Source: Haliclona indistincta
Lineage: Eukaryota > Porifera > Demospongiae > Haplosclerida > Chalinidae
Reading direction: 5' to 3'
Assembly: GCA_964017065.1 (NCBI GenBank)
Contig: OZ024786.1
Location: 9,243,047 to 9,307,046 of the forward strand
Length of the DNA stretch: 64,000 nt
Every line of letters begins with the position of its first letter. The first letter of the stretch is position 1. Both the position numbers and the translations under genes were made by a program. Under the pieces are notes generated by a model. It saw only the letters and a list, made by a program, of their open reading frames with translations. It ran no database searches and was not told the origin of the DNA. Shown here one piece after another: positions 10,894-21,546 of this stretch.

Positions 10894-11180
10894 GTGTCAG
10901 CGAGACGATACCTGAGTCAATTCCTAAATACTGGTGAAGTAGCACCAATCAAACTATGTCATGGGCCTGATAAATTGCTGGGGGATTTTGAACAGCTACT
11001 TCTGCTGAGATTAATCTTACAGAATCCAGGCATATATCTGCACGAGATGAAAGATCGACTTTTGTCAATGTTTGCAGTTACTACTGCTACCATCTGTAGA
11101 ACATTAAAGTTCATGGGTTGCACCAGACAGATTATTAAGCATATCCCTGTGCAGCCTGGTAAAAGAGTGGCCGCACTACT
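10894..11180 (+). pseudogene. Tc1/mariner-like transposase N-terminal fragment
   Basis: The frame reads ARRYLSQFLNTGEVAP, then LLLLRLILQNPGIYLHEMKD and ATICRTLKFMGCTRQII. This is the paired-type helix-turn-helix arrangement of Tc1/IS630 transposases: the first HTH, the linker with the G-P-x-K pattern, then the second HTH with NPxxxLxE and TxCRxLKxxG. It diverges after HIPVQ, before any DDE catalytic domain. The matching family member at 44.1-44.6 kb is longer but also truncated. It is a dead fragment. Confidence 0.7.
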
Positions 11181-11429
11181 TGAGCTAGTGCTATTGTACA
11201 AACCAGAGAGCTGACCCTCAGGTGGTTGCCAGATTTTATTAGCATGGAGCAGCAGGTCTGCTGCCGCACTCCTCCTCGTAGTCATGATACGGCTGGGCCA
11301 ACGGCTGCCTGGATAAGCACCCAATAATGAAGACATCTCACTCATCGATTAGCTATGCTATTGTAAATAGTTGACTACTGTTTATTGCTAAAATAGCATT
11401 CAAGTTTGCATGACCTAATTGGCATAGCT

Positions 11430-12352
11430 AAGAAGTACTTGAACGGGTAGTCTTCGACTTTTGTAAGATCTCCATAATACTCTGTTTCTCAGTAGCATAC
11501 TCACTTTCGGTCAATATTCCTGCGTTGTACAGTTTATGTAACTCAAGACAGCTGGCTGTACAGTTTGAATCGATTTTCAATTACATTACCGGTAGCATGG
11601 CTGGTAGTTTGTGCCACAGCACCACTGGGTTTTGGAGAAGTAAGGGCAGATGTAATAGCTGTAGCAGCCTCAGCTGCTAGGTTTGTAAATTGTGAGGAGC
11701 TTTTCTGAATGGCTGATTTTTCACCTGCTCTTGAAAACATTGAAGTTTGAGGCGGGTCATCTGTACTGCTATGCAAACCTCCACCAATCATCTCTGCCCA
11801 GATACGCCGTTGCATTGGTGTGAAACCACTTTTATGCTTATTCTTTAGTATTTCCAAGACATCTTGTACTTCTTCTTTTTTAGCAGCTGGCTGTCTCTTC
11901 TTTTTGGAGTTAAACATCTCTTACTCTTCTTCTTCATCGCCAGAACGCACCTTCCGTTTCCCTTTCAATTTATTTTCACACAGATACTTTTCCACTTTTT
12001 AATCCAGACCACATATCTGCCACATCCGCTTCACTCCTCACTCTAATCACGTTTGATCCTTCGACATATTCCACTCCACATCAAATTCTTTAGTAAGATC
12101 ACTCCGTAGCTGCTTCTTGATGATGTCCTTCAAATCATCACAGGTTGTTATTCTCGAACAGTTTATGTTTCGTAGAATAAATGTCCTAGCAGCGTCCTTT
12201 TTGAAAGCACCGCCGCCGCTGCACACTGCCTTCAGTGTCGCTTTTGATATCGTCGTTGTTGGAGGCTGTACCAGTGCCGCGCCTGGCAGGAGCCGAGCAC
12301 GGGCTACAGCGGCTTGTAAGGTAGCTAGCTGATCGGGGTGTATAGCAGCCAA
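11430..12352 (-). pseudogene. Broken gene with SHOCT-like C-terminal motif
   Basis: Minus-strand pieces line up as one gene. The N-terminal part (12352 to about 12050) contains TTTISKATLKAVCSGGG and a helical C-terminus. A middle piece has NVIRVRSEADVADMWSGL, followed by KYLCENKLKGKRK. Then come a Glu run and the 11917-11543 part with FTPMQRRIWAEMIGGGLHSS and a Ser/Thr/Ala-rich linker. The end reads ELHKLYNAGILTESEYATEK, a SHOCT-like short C-terminal helix pair. Joining them needs about two frameshifts in the middle, an in-frame TAA before the third part and a one-base shift before the end. I recall similar multi-copy proteins in sponge and cnidarian genomes, function unknown. A related C-terminus lies at 34.1 kb. 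Confidence 0.5.
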
Positions 12353-12779
12353 TGATCACGGTATTACGCTTGTCTTCTGTCAAAGGTGTCTGCCTGGGGT
12401 CTGCCTGTACATCAGTCGTAATACTAGTCAATATACTGTCAAGAATCATCACAGGCTACATGCATACATAAATGCATTAAGCTGCTGCCATAACTATGAA
12501 GTCAGTGGTCACATTGATTTAGCTGGTTCTGTTTGTCAGTCATTATGGAGAGGACGGTCTTGTCTGTATTATATACTAGTGTGAATCACGTTCACCTATT
12601 GCGAACACGGCCACACCCTTCATAATATCTTCCATTTTTCTTTAGCCCACTTGTCCACATGTCCATCTGTACAGTATTGTAGTATCTTAGAATGAAAACA
12701 ATTAATTTTGCATAATTGAACAATACGTATACTCACAATTACAACAACAGTAAGACTGATGGTATTAACAGTTAGGTAT
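12353..12779. other. Region without recognisable gene
   Basis: This is the upstream flank of the minus-strand pseudogene and holds its probable former promoter. No open frame or repeat stands out. Confidence 0.35.
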
Positions 12780-12965
12780 TCTACAAGACTGAGATCTACA
12801 GCTGGAAGAGATGGTAGATTGTAGGTAGCAGCTGGAAGAGATGGTTCTACAAGACTGAGATGCAGCTAACACTGAGCTAGAGGGATGGTAGAATGTAGGT
12901 AGCAACTGGAACTTGGAAGAGAAGGTTTCAGGTTACAAGACTAAGATGTAGCTATTACAGACAGG
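12780..12965. repeat. Imperfect tandem repeat, units with CTACAAGACTGAGAT and GGAAGAGATGGT
   Basis: Blocks containing AGCTGGAAGAGATGGT, TAGATTGTAGGTAGCA and ACAAGACTGAGAT recur three times with insertions. It is non-coding and of local origin. Confidence 0.55.
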
Positions 12966-13489
12966 AGAATGTAAGTAGCTGTGACAGATCAGAGATAGCA
13001 AGAACGGACGCACAAACAAACTAGCCAACTGAACTCTAGAGAACCAACAAGCCGAAAGGACAGCTGAAACTATGCACACACGTGTGTTTACTATTTGCAA
13101 CTTTCGCGCCAAAGCCCGCGCAATGACATCATTGTTTGATTATGCATGCTTCCGGCATGAAAACGGGTGAACTTAGCCAGACCCGGATATCCAAGTGCAA
13201 CAATATGATGACAATTGCCATGGGATAGTAGAAAGCTGCCTAGGAGCCATTACAGAAACTGAAACTGGGCAAGTCCTCTGTGATTTTCTTCAAGTTCTGC
13301 AATACCATCCCGTAACATAGAAAGGCTTTGTCATTTCTATTTATTTCCAAAACGTTATGCTCTTGCTGATAAAGACGTGTGAATATTGATTAGCTCAAAC
13401 CGCTCAAGAAAATGATTTACTACACAACTAAACTACAAAAAAACGAACAAGCTACGAACAATAGAGAGAATACAGAGATAGTTTGGTTT

Positions 13490-13640
13490 CAATAGAGAGT
13501 TGGCAATAGAGATCATCTCAGCGAGTGAGTTTGGAGAGTTTGGCAATAGAGATCATCTGAGCGAGTGAGCTTGGTTTCAATAGAGATCATAGGGTTTGGT
13601 TTCAATAGAGAGTTTGGTTTCAAGTTAGTAGAGATGATCT
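13490..13640. repeat. Tandem repeat with GGTTTCAATAGAGA and GAGCGAGTGAG units
   Basis: Four to five imperfect units combine AATAGAGATCATCT, GAGCGAGTGAG and TTTGGTTTCAATAGAGA. It lies directly after the stop of the minus-strand gene at 13669 and would be in its 3' UTR or flank. Confidence 0.6.
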
Positions 13641-13668
13641 GAGTCTGGCTACCGGGTCGGCAGCCTAG

Positions 13669-14763
13669 TCATCGGAATGGCCCCATCAATGGGGAAGTGA
13701 CGACCAGGCTGCCCTTTCCTGACCCGGTAGAAACCAGGACAGTGCTGAGGCTGCGCATTGGTGTGGCAGCAATTGCTAGCCCCCAGTTGTCCAGACGCGA
13801 CAGGTCCGCTACAATTTGCTGAAAGACACTCTGTACAAAAAAATTATTTGTCTAACAAAATTACAGCTTACCAGACGCAGCTCATGGTAGATGAAAATAT
13901 TTCCCAAGTCAAAATCTGTCGGAGGGATGAACCTGCCACTCGCACCTCCATGACCATTGATCACCCCAAAAAACCATAATTAAAAAAAAAAACCATAATT
14001 TAAATGATCTAACTGTTTCTAGAACTGTGTTGCCTGTAAAAAAATGTATTGAAATGTATTGTAATGTCGTTAGGTCTAAAGTGGTGATGGTCGAGCTACC
14101 AGGACTCAGCTCCATTGAGCTAATACAGTAGTGCCATGTTAATGATATCATGATTTTGTACAACATCTCGTTGCTGCTAAAGGTTTCTTTGGCATCAACA
14201 GGAAAATCGTATACTGTAATTTGGCTAAACTCTGACCCAAATGTAGTGATCCATTCAAATAGCAAGAACCCTTACTTAACATTACATACTAACTCTCTTC
14301 ACTCTGTATCATGCCCTTGGTCAATACAGGTATGTAACTCAAAATACCTTGCGGGACTGGCGAATGTGGCAAGCCACAAGCGTCATGTATCATCGTATCA
14401 TTTCCCACAATGAAAATTAAAGCAGGATCGTCCTCGAGTTCCTCTTCTACAAAAGGAAGGAATGTTTATCAACACTATTGAGTCATTGAATTCAACCAAA
14501 AATTGGCTGAAGTGTTTTTAAGCCTGAAAGCTTGGATAGCATTGTTTACTGTCATGTAGTTGCCATGTAAAATAATCAATTGTAATGGCAAAAAGGTCAC
14601 TAAAGTTTCCTCCGCTCCTTATGCTGTCACTTGTCACAGGCTTGTTTTGACGAGCATAATATTTGTAACATTTATATTTTGACACAAGTTTACCTGCACT
14701 CTTTTCGAACTCTTTCTCACTCGTTTCAAACTCTTCCTCACACTTTGGTTCTTCGTTAGACAT
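13669..14763 (-). CDS. Multi-exon hypothetical protein
   Basis: Six exons can be chained by eye with consistent phases for the first four. Exon 1 (14763-14694) starts MSNEEPKCEEEFETSEKEF. Exon 2 (14446-14348) gives EEELEDDPALIFIVGNDTM and a CGLPHSPVPQ end. Exon 3 (14231-14100) gives FSQITVYDFPVDAKETF and continues to MELSPG. Exon 4 (14033 to about 13994) gives NTVLETVRSFKLW. A fifth stretch reads INGHGGASGRFIPPTDFDLG and ends at a GTAAGC donor at 13871. Exon 6 (13830-13669) gives VFQQIVADLSRLDNWGLAI and ends at TGA. The exon 4/5 junction lies in a T-run and is unresolved. A His-Gly followed by a later hydrophobic strand recalls caspase-like folds, but no catalytic Cys is visible, so I make no functional call. 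Confidence 0.5.
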
Positions 14764-14869
14764 GACCTGCAAGAACAGAGTTCACAAAGCACGATAATTA
14801 ACATCAGTATTAGGCTATTAGTGCTTTGCAGCAGTAGGCTCCCAGTAGCTATTAGCAAACATGCACACT

Positions 14870-15580
14870 AGCCTGTGACAACAGCTACACATGGCTTCCC
14901 TGTATTGCACAATACTATAAGGTGTGGCTACTATCCACACCTGATAACCATTGACTATGTCAACCAACAAGGTTACTGATACAAACAGTACTACATTACA
15001 AAACCCACAGGATCATAGGCTCAGTGTACAAATACATAACTACACGTCTATACAACCACCTTCACTGTGGGATCAGGCATTTTGTACAATATTTAAAGCC
15101 CAATAAGCAAACACAATCACTCAGAGCCCATCTGCAATAATAATACCAGACTGACCCATGTGAACGCAACTCAATCACCTACACAACAAGTCACAGTGGG
15201 GGGATCAGGTATTATGTACGGCAAAGCCCGAAAAGATACAACACTGACAAGACATAATATAACAAACCACTGACTGGTGGGATAAGAGACTGTAGATGTT
15301 TGGCTCGGTAGTTCTGCCACGAATCGGAGAATCAGCGTGTGGAAAATAGAGCCTGGTGAGTTGTGGGTCGGTAGCTAGCTAGTCGCGTGTTGCTTGTGAA
15401 ATGGTGCCAGGACTGTGTGACTGGTCGACCAGCAACTAGCAGCATGCAGCTGTCGAGTGACAGAGCTAGTGTGTGTGTGTAGTTGGGCGTGGCCAACTAG
15501 TTAGTGTGTGTGTGTGTATATAACAAGGCACCGCCTCATATCGAGGGAGAGCTACTGAAGCAAAAGGATAGAGTCGTCAT
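14870..15580. other. Region without recognisable gene, with TG microsatellites
   Basis: Short TG runs occur at about 15468-15480 and 15503-15517, around the near-palindrome TAGTTGGGCGTGGCCAACTA. The latter resembles GTTGGGCGTGGCC at 26.02 kb and may mark a repeat end. No coding signal was seen. Confidence 0.4.
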
Positions 15581-15589
15581 AGGTTGCAG

Positions 15590-15863
15590 GAAAGGATGCA
15601 TGGAAGAAATACTACTTTGTGGTAAATTAGCCTCCTCTCCCTAGCTTCCTCTCATCATGTGTTGTTCTCTAGGTATATTGTGATAAGCTCCTCTACTATC
15701 ATAGCGTACAGGACTACAGAGCTGACAAGGATCCCATTGCACCAATCAGACTCAGCCATATGTGAGATCACAGAGCTACCATTACTATAGCAACACACAC
15801 ACATACTGTATGTACTCACAGAGTGTTATTGAGTGATGTACAAGAGGTCTATACTAGATGCTA
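15590..15863 (+). CDS. PH-domain gene fragment, three short exons
   Basis: After a TTGCAG acceptor the plus strand reads KDAWKKYYFV (15590-15621). A 51-bp GT-AG intron follows, then VYCDKLLYYHSVQDYRADKD and PIAPIRLSHM (15673-15761). After a 60-bp intron comes VLLSDVQEVYTRC (15822 onward), ending at TAA. The W-K-K-x-x-F-V strand, the K-L-x-Y-Y strand and the P-I-x-L strand in this order are typical of a pleckstrin homology domain, which binds phosphoinositides or proteins at membranes. The first strand and the C-terminal Trp helix are missing, so exons are unrecognised or the gene is decayed. Confidence 0.45.
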
Positions 15864-16970
15864 ATAGATGGATATGTCAAGCCAGTGCACAGGTGCACTA
15901 AGCAGGCACGATGTATGTTGGTACAATGCAAGGCTTGCAGGATCTACCAACTGTGTCTCCAACTAATGGTGATATGAGGCACAGCCATTGTTCTTTGTTC
16001 CCCAGTACAAGACCAGGTACCTTGTTTATAGATGGGTGGGCTGGAACATGTGTGATGGGTTCGCTAATACTCCTCTCCTGGTTATAGGGATTCATCACAC
16101 ATGATACTGGCAGCTCTCATGTTAGTGTTTGGGATTTGAACACTTACAGCACTTGGTTGTTAGGCGAGCACACTACGGTTGTACCATGAGTATTAATTAA
16201 TGCAGTTTCCTTTCTCTCTTTCTCTCCTTTGGCCTTTCTCATAACCATGGTTATACTGTGGTTATACTGAGTGCATGGTTATACTGTGGGACTAGCTGCT
16301 AGTCTGCTGGTGAGATGAATTCTTGCATTTTTTCCTTCAGTGTCAGTAATAGGACGGTATAATAGAGTCGCGATAGAAAAAGTATCACTGGCCCCACCTG
16401 GGGCGTGACAATGGTTAATGCGCCCACGTGAGATTCTAACGCGGGAAATTTAAAACGGCTATCTTTACTCCTTGCAAGCTACATGTACGCCCACTATTTG
16501 GACTGATATTTACAAAGTATTAGGCAAATAGTGATTGAGAATGGACGACTGAGCAGCCAGACCTTGTGTTCCTGTACGTACGTTACATACCATGCTTGAT
16601 ACGTACGAGCCGATGAATCGGCGAAATCCCAGGTTTGCGCGGCAAAGCTGGGATTCCTGGTTTGCGCAGGCCAATCTGATTGTCCGATTATAGATGAACA
16701 GCGTGGCAGATTTATATATGAAGCTTCATTCTCGAGCAGCGCATGTCTAAAGAAATTGTGTGAGCAAGCTATGGACGCTATCGATATATCGCTAGTGCGC
16801 AGAGTGCCCTCGGCACTCGACAATAAACAGTAGGTATTTTAGCTATACTGCTGATCATAGTAGAAGCATGAAAATTGATGGGGCACTGGGTCTTACTCAC
16901 AATAGGTTGGTCAAGAAGTGCTTTCACTGATCCAGTACGTGATGTATGAAGTTCACGGGATTGTTGGTAG
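15864..16970. other. Region without recognisable gene
   Basis: Includes a short TGGTTATACTG repeat at 16245-16290. Paired copies of CAGGTTTGCGC and CTGGTTTGCGC lie at 16.63-16.67 kb. A minus-strand open stretch at 16.5-16.82 kb could be a downstream exon of the gene at 16977-17205, but the junction phase does not resolve. Confidence 0.35.
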
Positions 16971-16976
16971 GCTTAC

Positions 16977-17205
16977 CTCGGTTTTCTACATTGGCCGCCA
17001 GGTCTCTTGCACTGGCGGGGTGAGCCGGCCATGGCTGGAGTATAGCACTAAGGTGGGGCCATTTTTGCCGTCTCTGCTTTTTTGGACGGACTCGACGGAG
17101 CAATGAACGGAGTGTCGTCCACGGCGCCGGGCCACATAAAAAAGCAGCAGCAACAGCTGCTGCTACTGCTACTGATACTGCGACTAGCACGGCCTTCTGA
17201 TTCAT
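16977..17205 (-). CDS. First exon of a small membrane-anchored or secreted protein
   Basis: The frame starts MNQKAVLVAVSVAVAAAVAA and continues AFLCGPAPW, so residues 5-23 form a signal peptide or N-terminal membrane anchor made largely of Ala and Val. A basic stretch, LLRRVRPKKQRRQKW, follows at once, as expected after a signal-anchor. A strong GTAAGC donor at 16976 ends the exon in phase 1. Downstream exons were not resolved. The Ala run is encoded by a CAG/CTG trinucleotide tract, so part of the helix may be a repeat expansion. Confidence 0.4.
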
Positions 17206-17600
17206 GGTTCACTGAAATGTTGAATTTCGATGTAATGTAGCGTATTTATTGGGGCGAGCCTGAGTGAGTCCCATATTCCACACTCCACATTAATAAAGCA
17301 TAATTATTATAGCAGTCGACACGCCAAATAACCGGAAGTACAATAGTTTGATAGTTTCAATTGCTATCTTATCTCGATTTTCCTTCTAGGAGATATTCTT
17401 TCCGGCCTCGAGAATACAGTATCCAATATCTGACCTGCAAGGCACCTCCATCAGTGGACGACGACGACCTAGTACCATCATCACACGAGACAGATCGGGA
17501 GACAAGGCCGGCTTGATGAAGCTACATGTAGTCTACTCTATTAATTTTACTCTCATTCGTTTTATTACTGCTACCAAGTACAAGCAACCGATAAAGCAAC
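17206..17600. other. Region without recognisable gene
   Basis: GGGGCGAGCCTGAGTGAGT at about 17251 also occurs near 10271 with one change and may be the end of a small repeat. Nothing coding was recognised. Confidence 0.35.
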
Positions 17601-17635
17601 CCATCATCATTATCGGATAAAAATCATAATAAAAA

Positions 17636-18300
17636 ACGTAATAATCATAATAAAAATAACCCATCATCATATTCTTCAATTGTTTACAGATCGACGTGGT
17701 ATTGCTGTCACGTATGCCTGGAATGTTCTCTCGAATATATTGTACTAACGTACTGCTGATTACTGCATGGACACACACTGTGCTCCATTAGCTCTATAAC
17801 ACTAGTGCCAGCCTTGTAGTCCTCACTGCTAACGTTCCGTGTTGAGTTGAATTATTGTGTTAAAGTTATTGTCTCACATGTCTCAACTGTTTGTGCATGT
17901 GCCTTAGGTGTCCGGCCATAGCTATTAAAAAATAATGACAGCCATTTTTAAATTTTGGTGTGTACCGAGTCATGCATCCTTGTGTTATATAGTATCCAGC
18001 TTCAACTTAATCAAATATTTAAGGAAGGATTGTGCTCATTGTCTTCAATGCACGAGTGTGTTGCAGAATCGTGTCGTGTAACTTTCTAAGTTCCTTACCG
18101 GTCTCATCTTTGAGTGGGGATTACTCGTTATTCTGCGTACATGTTCTCTGTGAATGAGACGGGGACGATAGAAACAATTTCAAAGATTCTGTAATCATGA
18201 CACCAAGAGCACTTTGGACGAATGACTTTCAGCTGCTAGAGCACTGTTTGATACTGCACTGGCAACAGCATCATTCACTTACGCTTCAGAAGCAGACAGC
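17636..18300. repeat. Dispersed repeat R1, copy 2 of 3
   Basis: Matches copy 1 (8.75 kb) over about 490 bp. It then matches copy 3 (19.32 kb) further, through GTTCTCTGTGAATGA, GGGACGATAGAAAC and CACCAAGAGCACTTTGGACG. Immediately downstream, on the minus strand, is a RecQ helicase scrap. Confidence 0.8.
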
Positions 18301-18559
18301 TTGAGGGGAAGGTATACTATCGATTGTGATCATCTATATGAATGCTAGACGTTGTGGTCAAGTGGACTATTGCCGGACCAGTGGACCAATGAACAGGTTT
18401 CCACATGTTTGTTATGACTTTCAAGTGACTTTCTGTTGACTGTTTTTAGATTATTAGTATGCACATCAATAGATGGTAATTAATGGTGTACTTACAGAAA
18501 GTAATAATGGTATCGTATCACATTATTATCGTATCAGGCTGGTGTCCAGATTTAAGGAT

Positions 18560-18775
18560 ACGCAGGTTTCTCATCTCTTTTTGCTCTTCCTGTTCTCTTG
18601 TACATATGATTCAATGTCACTAGGTGGACCATAATGAAATACTTGTCGAACATCAGGGCAGTCAATACCCATTCCGAATGCTGCTGTGCCAATCACTATT
18701 CTGAGGTTAGACTCTGTAGTAAGTCTTGGTAGTATATCTATACTTGAAGAATACATACACTTCAGCTGAAAGCAA
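18560..18775 (-). pseudogene. RecQ-type helicase fragment, motifs V and VI
   Basis: After a TTTCAG acceptor the minus strand reads LRIVIGTAAFGMGIDCPDVR, then FHYGPPSDIESYVQE. These are superfamily 2 motif V (T-x-A-F-G-M-G-I-D) and the start of motif VI. The expected arginine-finger segment TGRAKRD is present but in the next frame: a one-base insertion after GTACAAGAG shifts it. RecQ helicases unwind DNA 3' to 5' with ATP. Without motifs I-IV this piece cannot act as a helicase. The exon start and the preceding intron end resemble those at 20.03 kb, which suggests exon shuffling by duplication. Confidence 0.75.
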
Positions 18776-19315
18776 GTGTGGGCTAATGTGTTATATTAGC
18801 CTTTGTTGGACAAAAAAAAAATTAAAATTTTGATAAACAATGCACGGGATGCATGACAATGAAAGGCGCACAGTACCAGAGCAAAAAAGACAGTTGAAGT
18901 TAATGTTAATAAACCAGTTATTAGACATCTTCTGTAGTTGGTTCTGTCCATCACTCTCATCATAACAATCATTTTGTTTCTTATAGTAGAACGGATTGGT
19001 TGAAAAATCGTTCACTTTATGATAAAAGCATGAAACTTGGAACACTATTAGAACATGACATGAGGATCATTAGCTATAGGGCCACCTTTGCGGCAGCTTT
19101 TTCTTCCAAATTGCCGATAAAGTCATCCTAGTTCATTTTTAATAGTAAGAGTATTCAAAGTAATTATATTTTTTGACAATCAAAAGTTGACCTTTGTGGC
19201 AAATATTTCTTCAAATGTAATCATTCTTAACAGCATTGTATATTAAAGAGATGGTAAATTTGATCTGCAATTTCAATAGGTGATATTATGGTACTTAATG
19301 GTTTACGATGCTAAT
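18776..19315. other. Region without recognisable gene
   Basis: The first 80 bp (TGTGTTATATTAGCCTTTGT and on) recur near 20.05 kb and partly at 20.85 kb. The rest is AT-rich and shows nothing recognisable. Confidence 0.4.
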
Positions 19316-19317
19316 AA

Positions 19318-20000
19318 CAATAAAAATCAATCCTATAAAAATAACCCATCATCAATAAATTATTGTTTACTGTAGTTGGTATTGCAGTCACATTGTATTG
19401 CAGTCACGCACGGCTGGAATGTTCTCTCAAACATATTGTACTAACGTACTGCTGATTACTGCATGGACACACACTGTGCTCAATTAGCTCTATAATACTA
19501 GTGCCAGCCTTGTAGTACTCAATGCTAACGTTCCGTATTGAGTTGAATTGTTGTGTTAAAGTTATTGCCGCTGTATCGCATGTCTCACTTACGTGTCCGG
19601 CCATAATTATAAAGACTTGCTATTAAAAAATAATGACAGCTATGTTTAAATTTTGATGTGTACGAGTTGCATGCATCCTTGTGTTCTATAGTGTCCAGCT
19701 TCAACTCGATCAAATATATGGAAGGTTTGTGTCTCATTGTCTTCAATGCATGAGTGTGTTGCACGATCGTGTCGTGTAACTTTCTGAGTTCCATACCGGT
19801 CTCATCTTTGAGGGGGATTACTCGTTATTCTGCATACATGTTCTCTGTGAATGAAACGGGGACGATAGAAACGATTTCAAAGATTCTGTAATCATGACAC
19901 CAAGAGCACTTTGGACGAATGAGGTACCAAAGACACTGGAGCACTGCTTGAGCACTTTCAGCTGCTTGAGCACTGCTTGATGCTGCACTGGCAGAAGCAT
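19318..20000. repeat. Dispersed repeat R1, copy 3 of 3
   Basis: Matches copy 2 over its full length including the GTGAATGA..GGGACGATAG block. Its end (19.92-20.00 kb) carries a segment also present at 20.73-20.82 kb, where it is the first exon of a membrane protein gene. This indicates a duplicated gene end inside the repeat. Confidence 0.8.
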
Positions 20001-20212
20001 CATTCCTGCCAATACAATCTAAACACATACACTTCAACTGAAAGCAAGTGAGGGAGAGTGTGTTATAAGCCTTTGTTGGAGTGACGAAGCAAATTTTGAT
20101 AAACAATGCACGGGTAGTGGATGCATCAGAGCAAAAGCGAAAGTAATTATTATTTTGACAATCAAAAGTTCGTCACAGTAGGCCTCCGCCACAATTAACA
20201 TGGCGTCCTTAC

Positions 20213-20842
20213 TTACGTGACGAATTGTACATAAATGATCTGATGGTGAAACCAATTGTAGACTGCGTTGATTAGCAGTATGAGAAAGTCTTTTTTGGTT
20301 CGTAAAATGGAATAAGTAAGTATTACTAGAATGAGGGGTGAAAATTCCAGATATTGTAAATCTGGAATTGGTTTTAGTCGGTGTAGAGGGCGATAGCTTA
20401 TTCGCATTATCGGAGATTGTTGAATATAAGAGATTTTTCTCGGCTTCTTGGAAAAATTTCTCGGCTTCTTTAAGTGTATAACTTGCTTTTGTGACTGTTC
20501 TTGTAGTCGTGAACATAAGTGGAGGCACAGTAAAAATGATGAAAGCTGTAGGCAAAAAAAATTAACGATTGGTTGGGAAAAGAATTTGTGATTACCTGTT
20601 TTGGCCTGTTTTTGGACTGTTTCTGTTTTCGGACTGTTTCGGACGGACATCATGCCTAGAGAAGTGACAAATCCTGTTACGGTGACAATACTGACAACTA
20701 GTGAAACTAGTGATAAAGATTCATCATAGGTACCAAAGATCTGGAGCACTGCTTGAGCATCTTTCAGCTGCTTGAGCACTGTTTGATACTGCACTGGCAA
20801 CAGCATCATTCCTGCCAATACATACACTACAGCTGAAAGCAT
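20213..20842 (-). CDS. Small membrane protein, two or more exons
   Basis: Exon 1 (20842-20596) starts MLSAVVYVLAGMMLLPVQY and ends at a GTAATC donor in phase 1. Exon 2 starts at 20545 after TTTGCCTACAG and reads AFIIFTVPPLMFTTT, then a Ser/Thr-rich tail. Hydrophobic segments lie at residues 2-18, about 48-68 (LVSLVVSIVTVTGFVTSLG) and about 83-96. A helical linker LKQLKDAQAVLQIF lies between the first two. A strong CAC|GTAAGTAAG donor at 20212 probably ends exon 2; unspliced reading runs on to 20034. A partial copy of exon 1 sits at 19.93-20.00 kb. No family was recognised. Confidence 0.5.
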   Translation of the reverse strand: MLSAVVYVLAGMMLLPVQYQTVLKQLKDAQAVLQIFGTYDESLSLVSLVVSIVTVTGFVTSLGMMSVRNSPKTETVQKQAKTGNHKFFSQPIVNFFCLQLSSFLLCLHLCSRLQEQSQKQVIHLKKPRNFSKKPRKISYIQQSPIMRISYRPLHRLKPIPDLQYLEFSPLILVILTYSILRTKKDFLILLINAVYNWFHHQIIYVQFVT

Positions 20843-20868
20843 GTGCGGGCTAATGTGTTATACACTTG

Positions 20869-21546
20869 CTAAATCCGTTGCTGCATGCCGGGTGTTTGGC
20901 TCGAGCTCCCAGCCTCTGTTGTCAGTTGGTTACCTTCAGATGAAAGTGAATGGTTACTCCAACTTTCTGTGAATTGCTGCAAGCATTTGTTCACCTTCGG
21001 AAAGTCTTCGTGATCGTGATTAGTCTCATCAGACTGCGGAGAGGACGAAGCTCCAACTGCGATAGCACAAGAGCCTCAAACAAGCTGTTCTGAAACGACC
21101 TATAAGTACTTAAAAATGCATGCTTTAAAATGGTTATGAAATAATCACATGTAATAATAAACTATTAAAACATGTGCATCAAACACTAGCAAGTCTACCT
21201 TGTTTTTTTTTAGTAATCGTTCACAGCATTTCTTTTTTTTGCATTTGTCTCCTGCAGAAGATAAAGAGATGTAATTGATCTCCACAATAGACTAGCTAGA
21301 AAAAATAAGCCATCTTTTGCCCTAATTCTAGAGATAGCTGTCTCTGACCTGATGTAATTCCCATTTTATCACAAGAAATCTCTCTTCTAAAAGATCTAAG
21401 AGTGTGGAAAAGGCAAATGAGAATAACAGCATCCTGAAAGGCATTCTTTGAGCACAGTCAACAACTGCCTCCTGCGCTGTGGCTAACGTCCCGGTACCAG
21501 TATCGAGACTACGTTTGTTAAGAACAATGGCTTTTCTATTGCCCAT
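20869..21546 (-). CDS. Hypothetical multi-exon gene
   Basis: A first piece (21546 to about 21347) starts MGNRKAIVLNKRSLDTGTGT and contains FRMLLFSFAFSTLLDLLEER before a CAG|GTCAGA donor. A second piece near 21.20-21.26 kb could read DKCKKKKCCERLLKKN. The last piece ends at TAG at about 20869 and contains FPKVNKCLQQFTESWSNHSL and a Ser-rich tail. The phase between pieces 1 and 2 does not match with the obvious splice sites, so the chain is tentative. Confidence 0.3.

Noticed and set aside
10959..11345. 128-residue minus-strand frame
   Set aside because: It is the shadow of the Tc1-like transposase fragment on the plus strand, whose HTH motifs are recognisable.
13650..13735. CTACCGGGTC..GACCCGGTAG inverted repeat as a MITE
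   Set aside because: It lies within the last exon of the minus-strand gene and the arms are short and gapped. Chance or coding constraint explains it as well.
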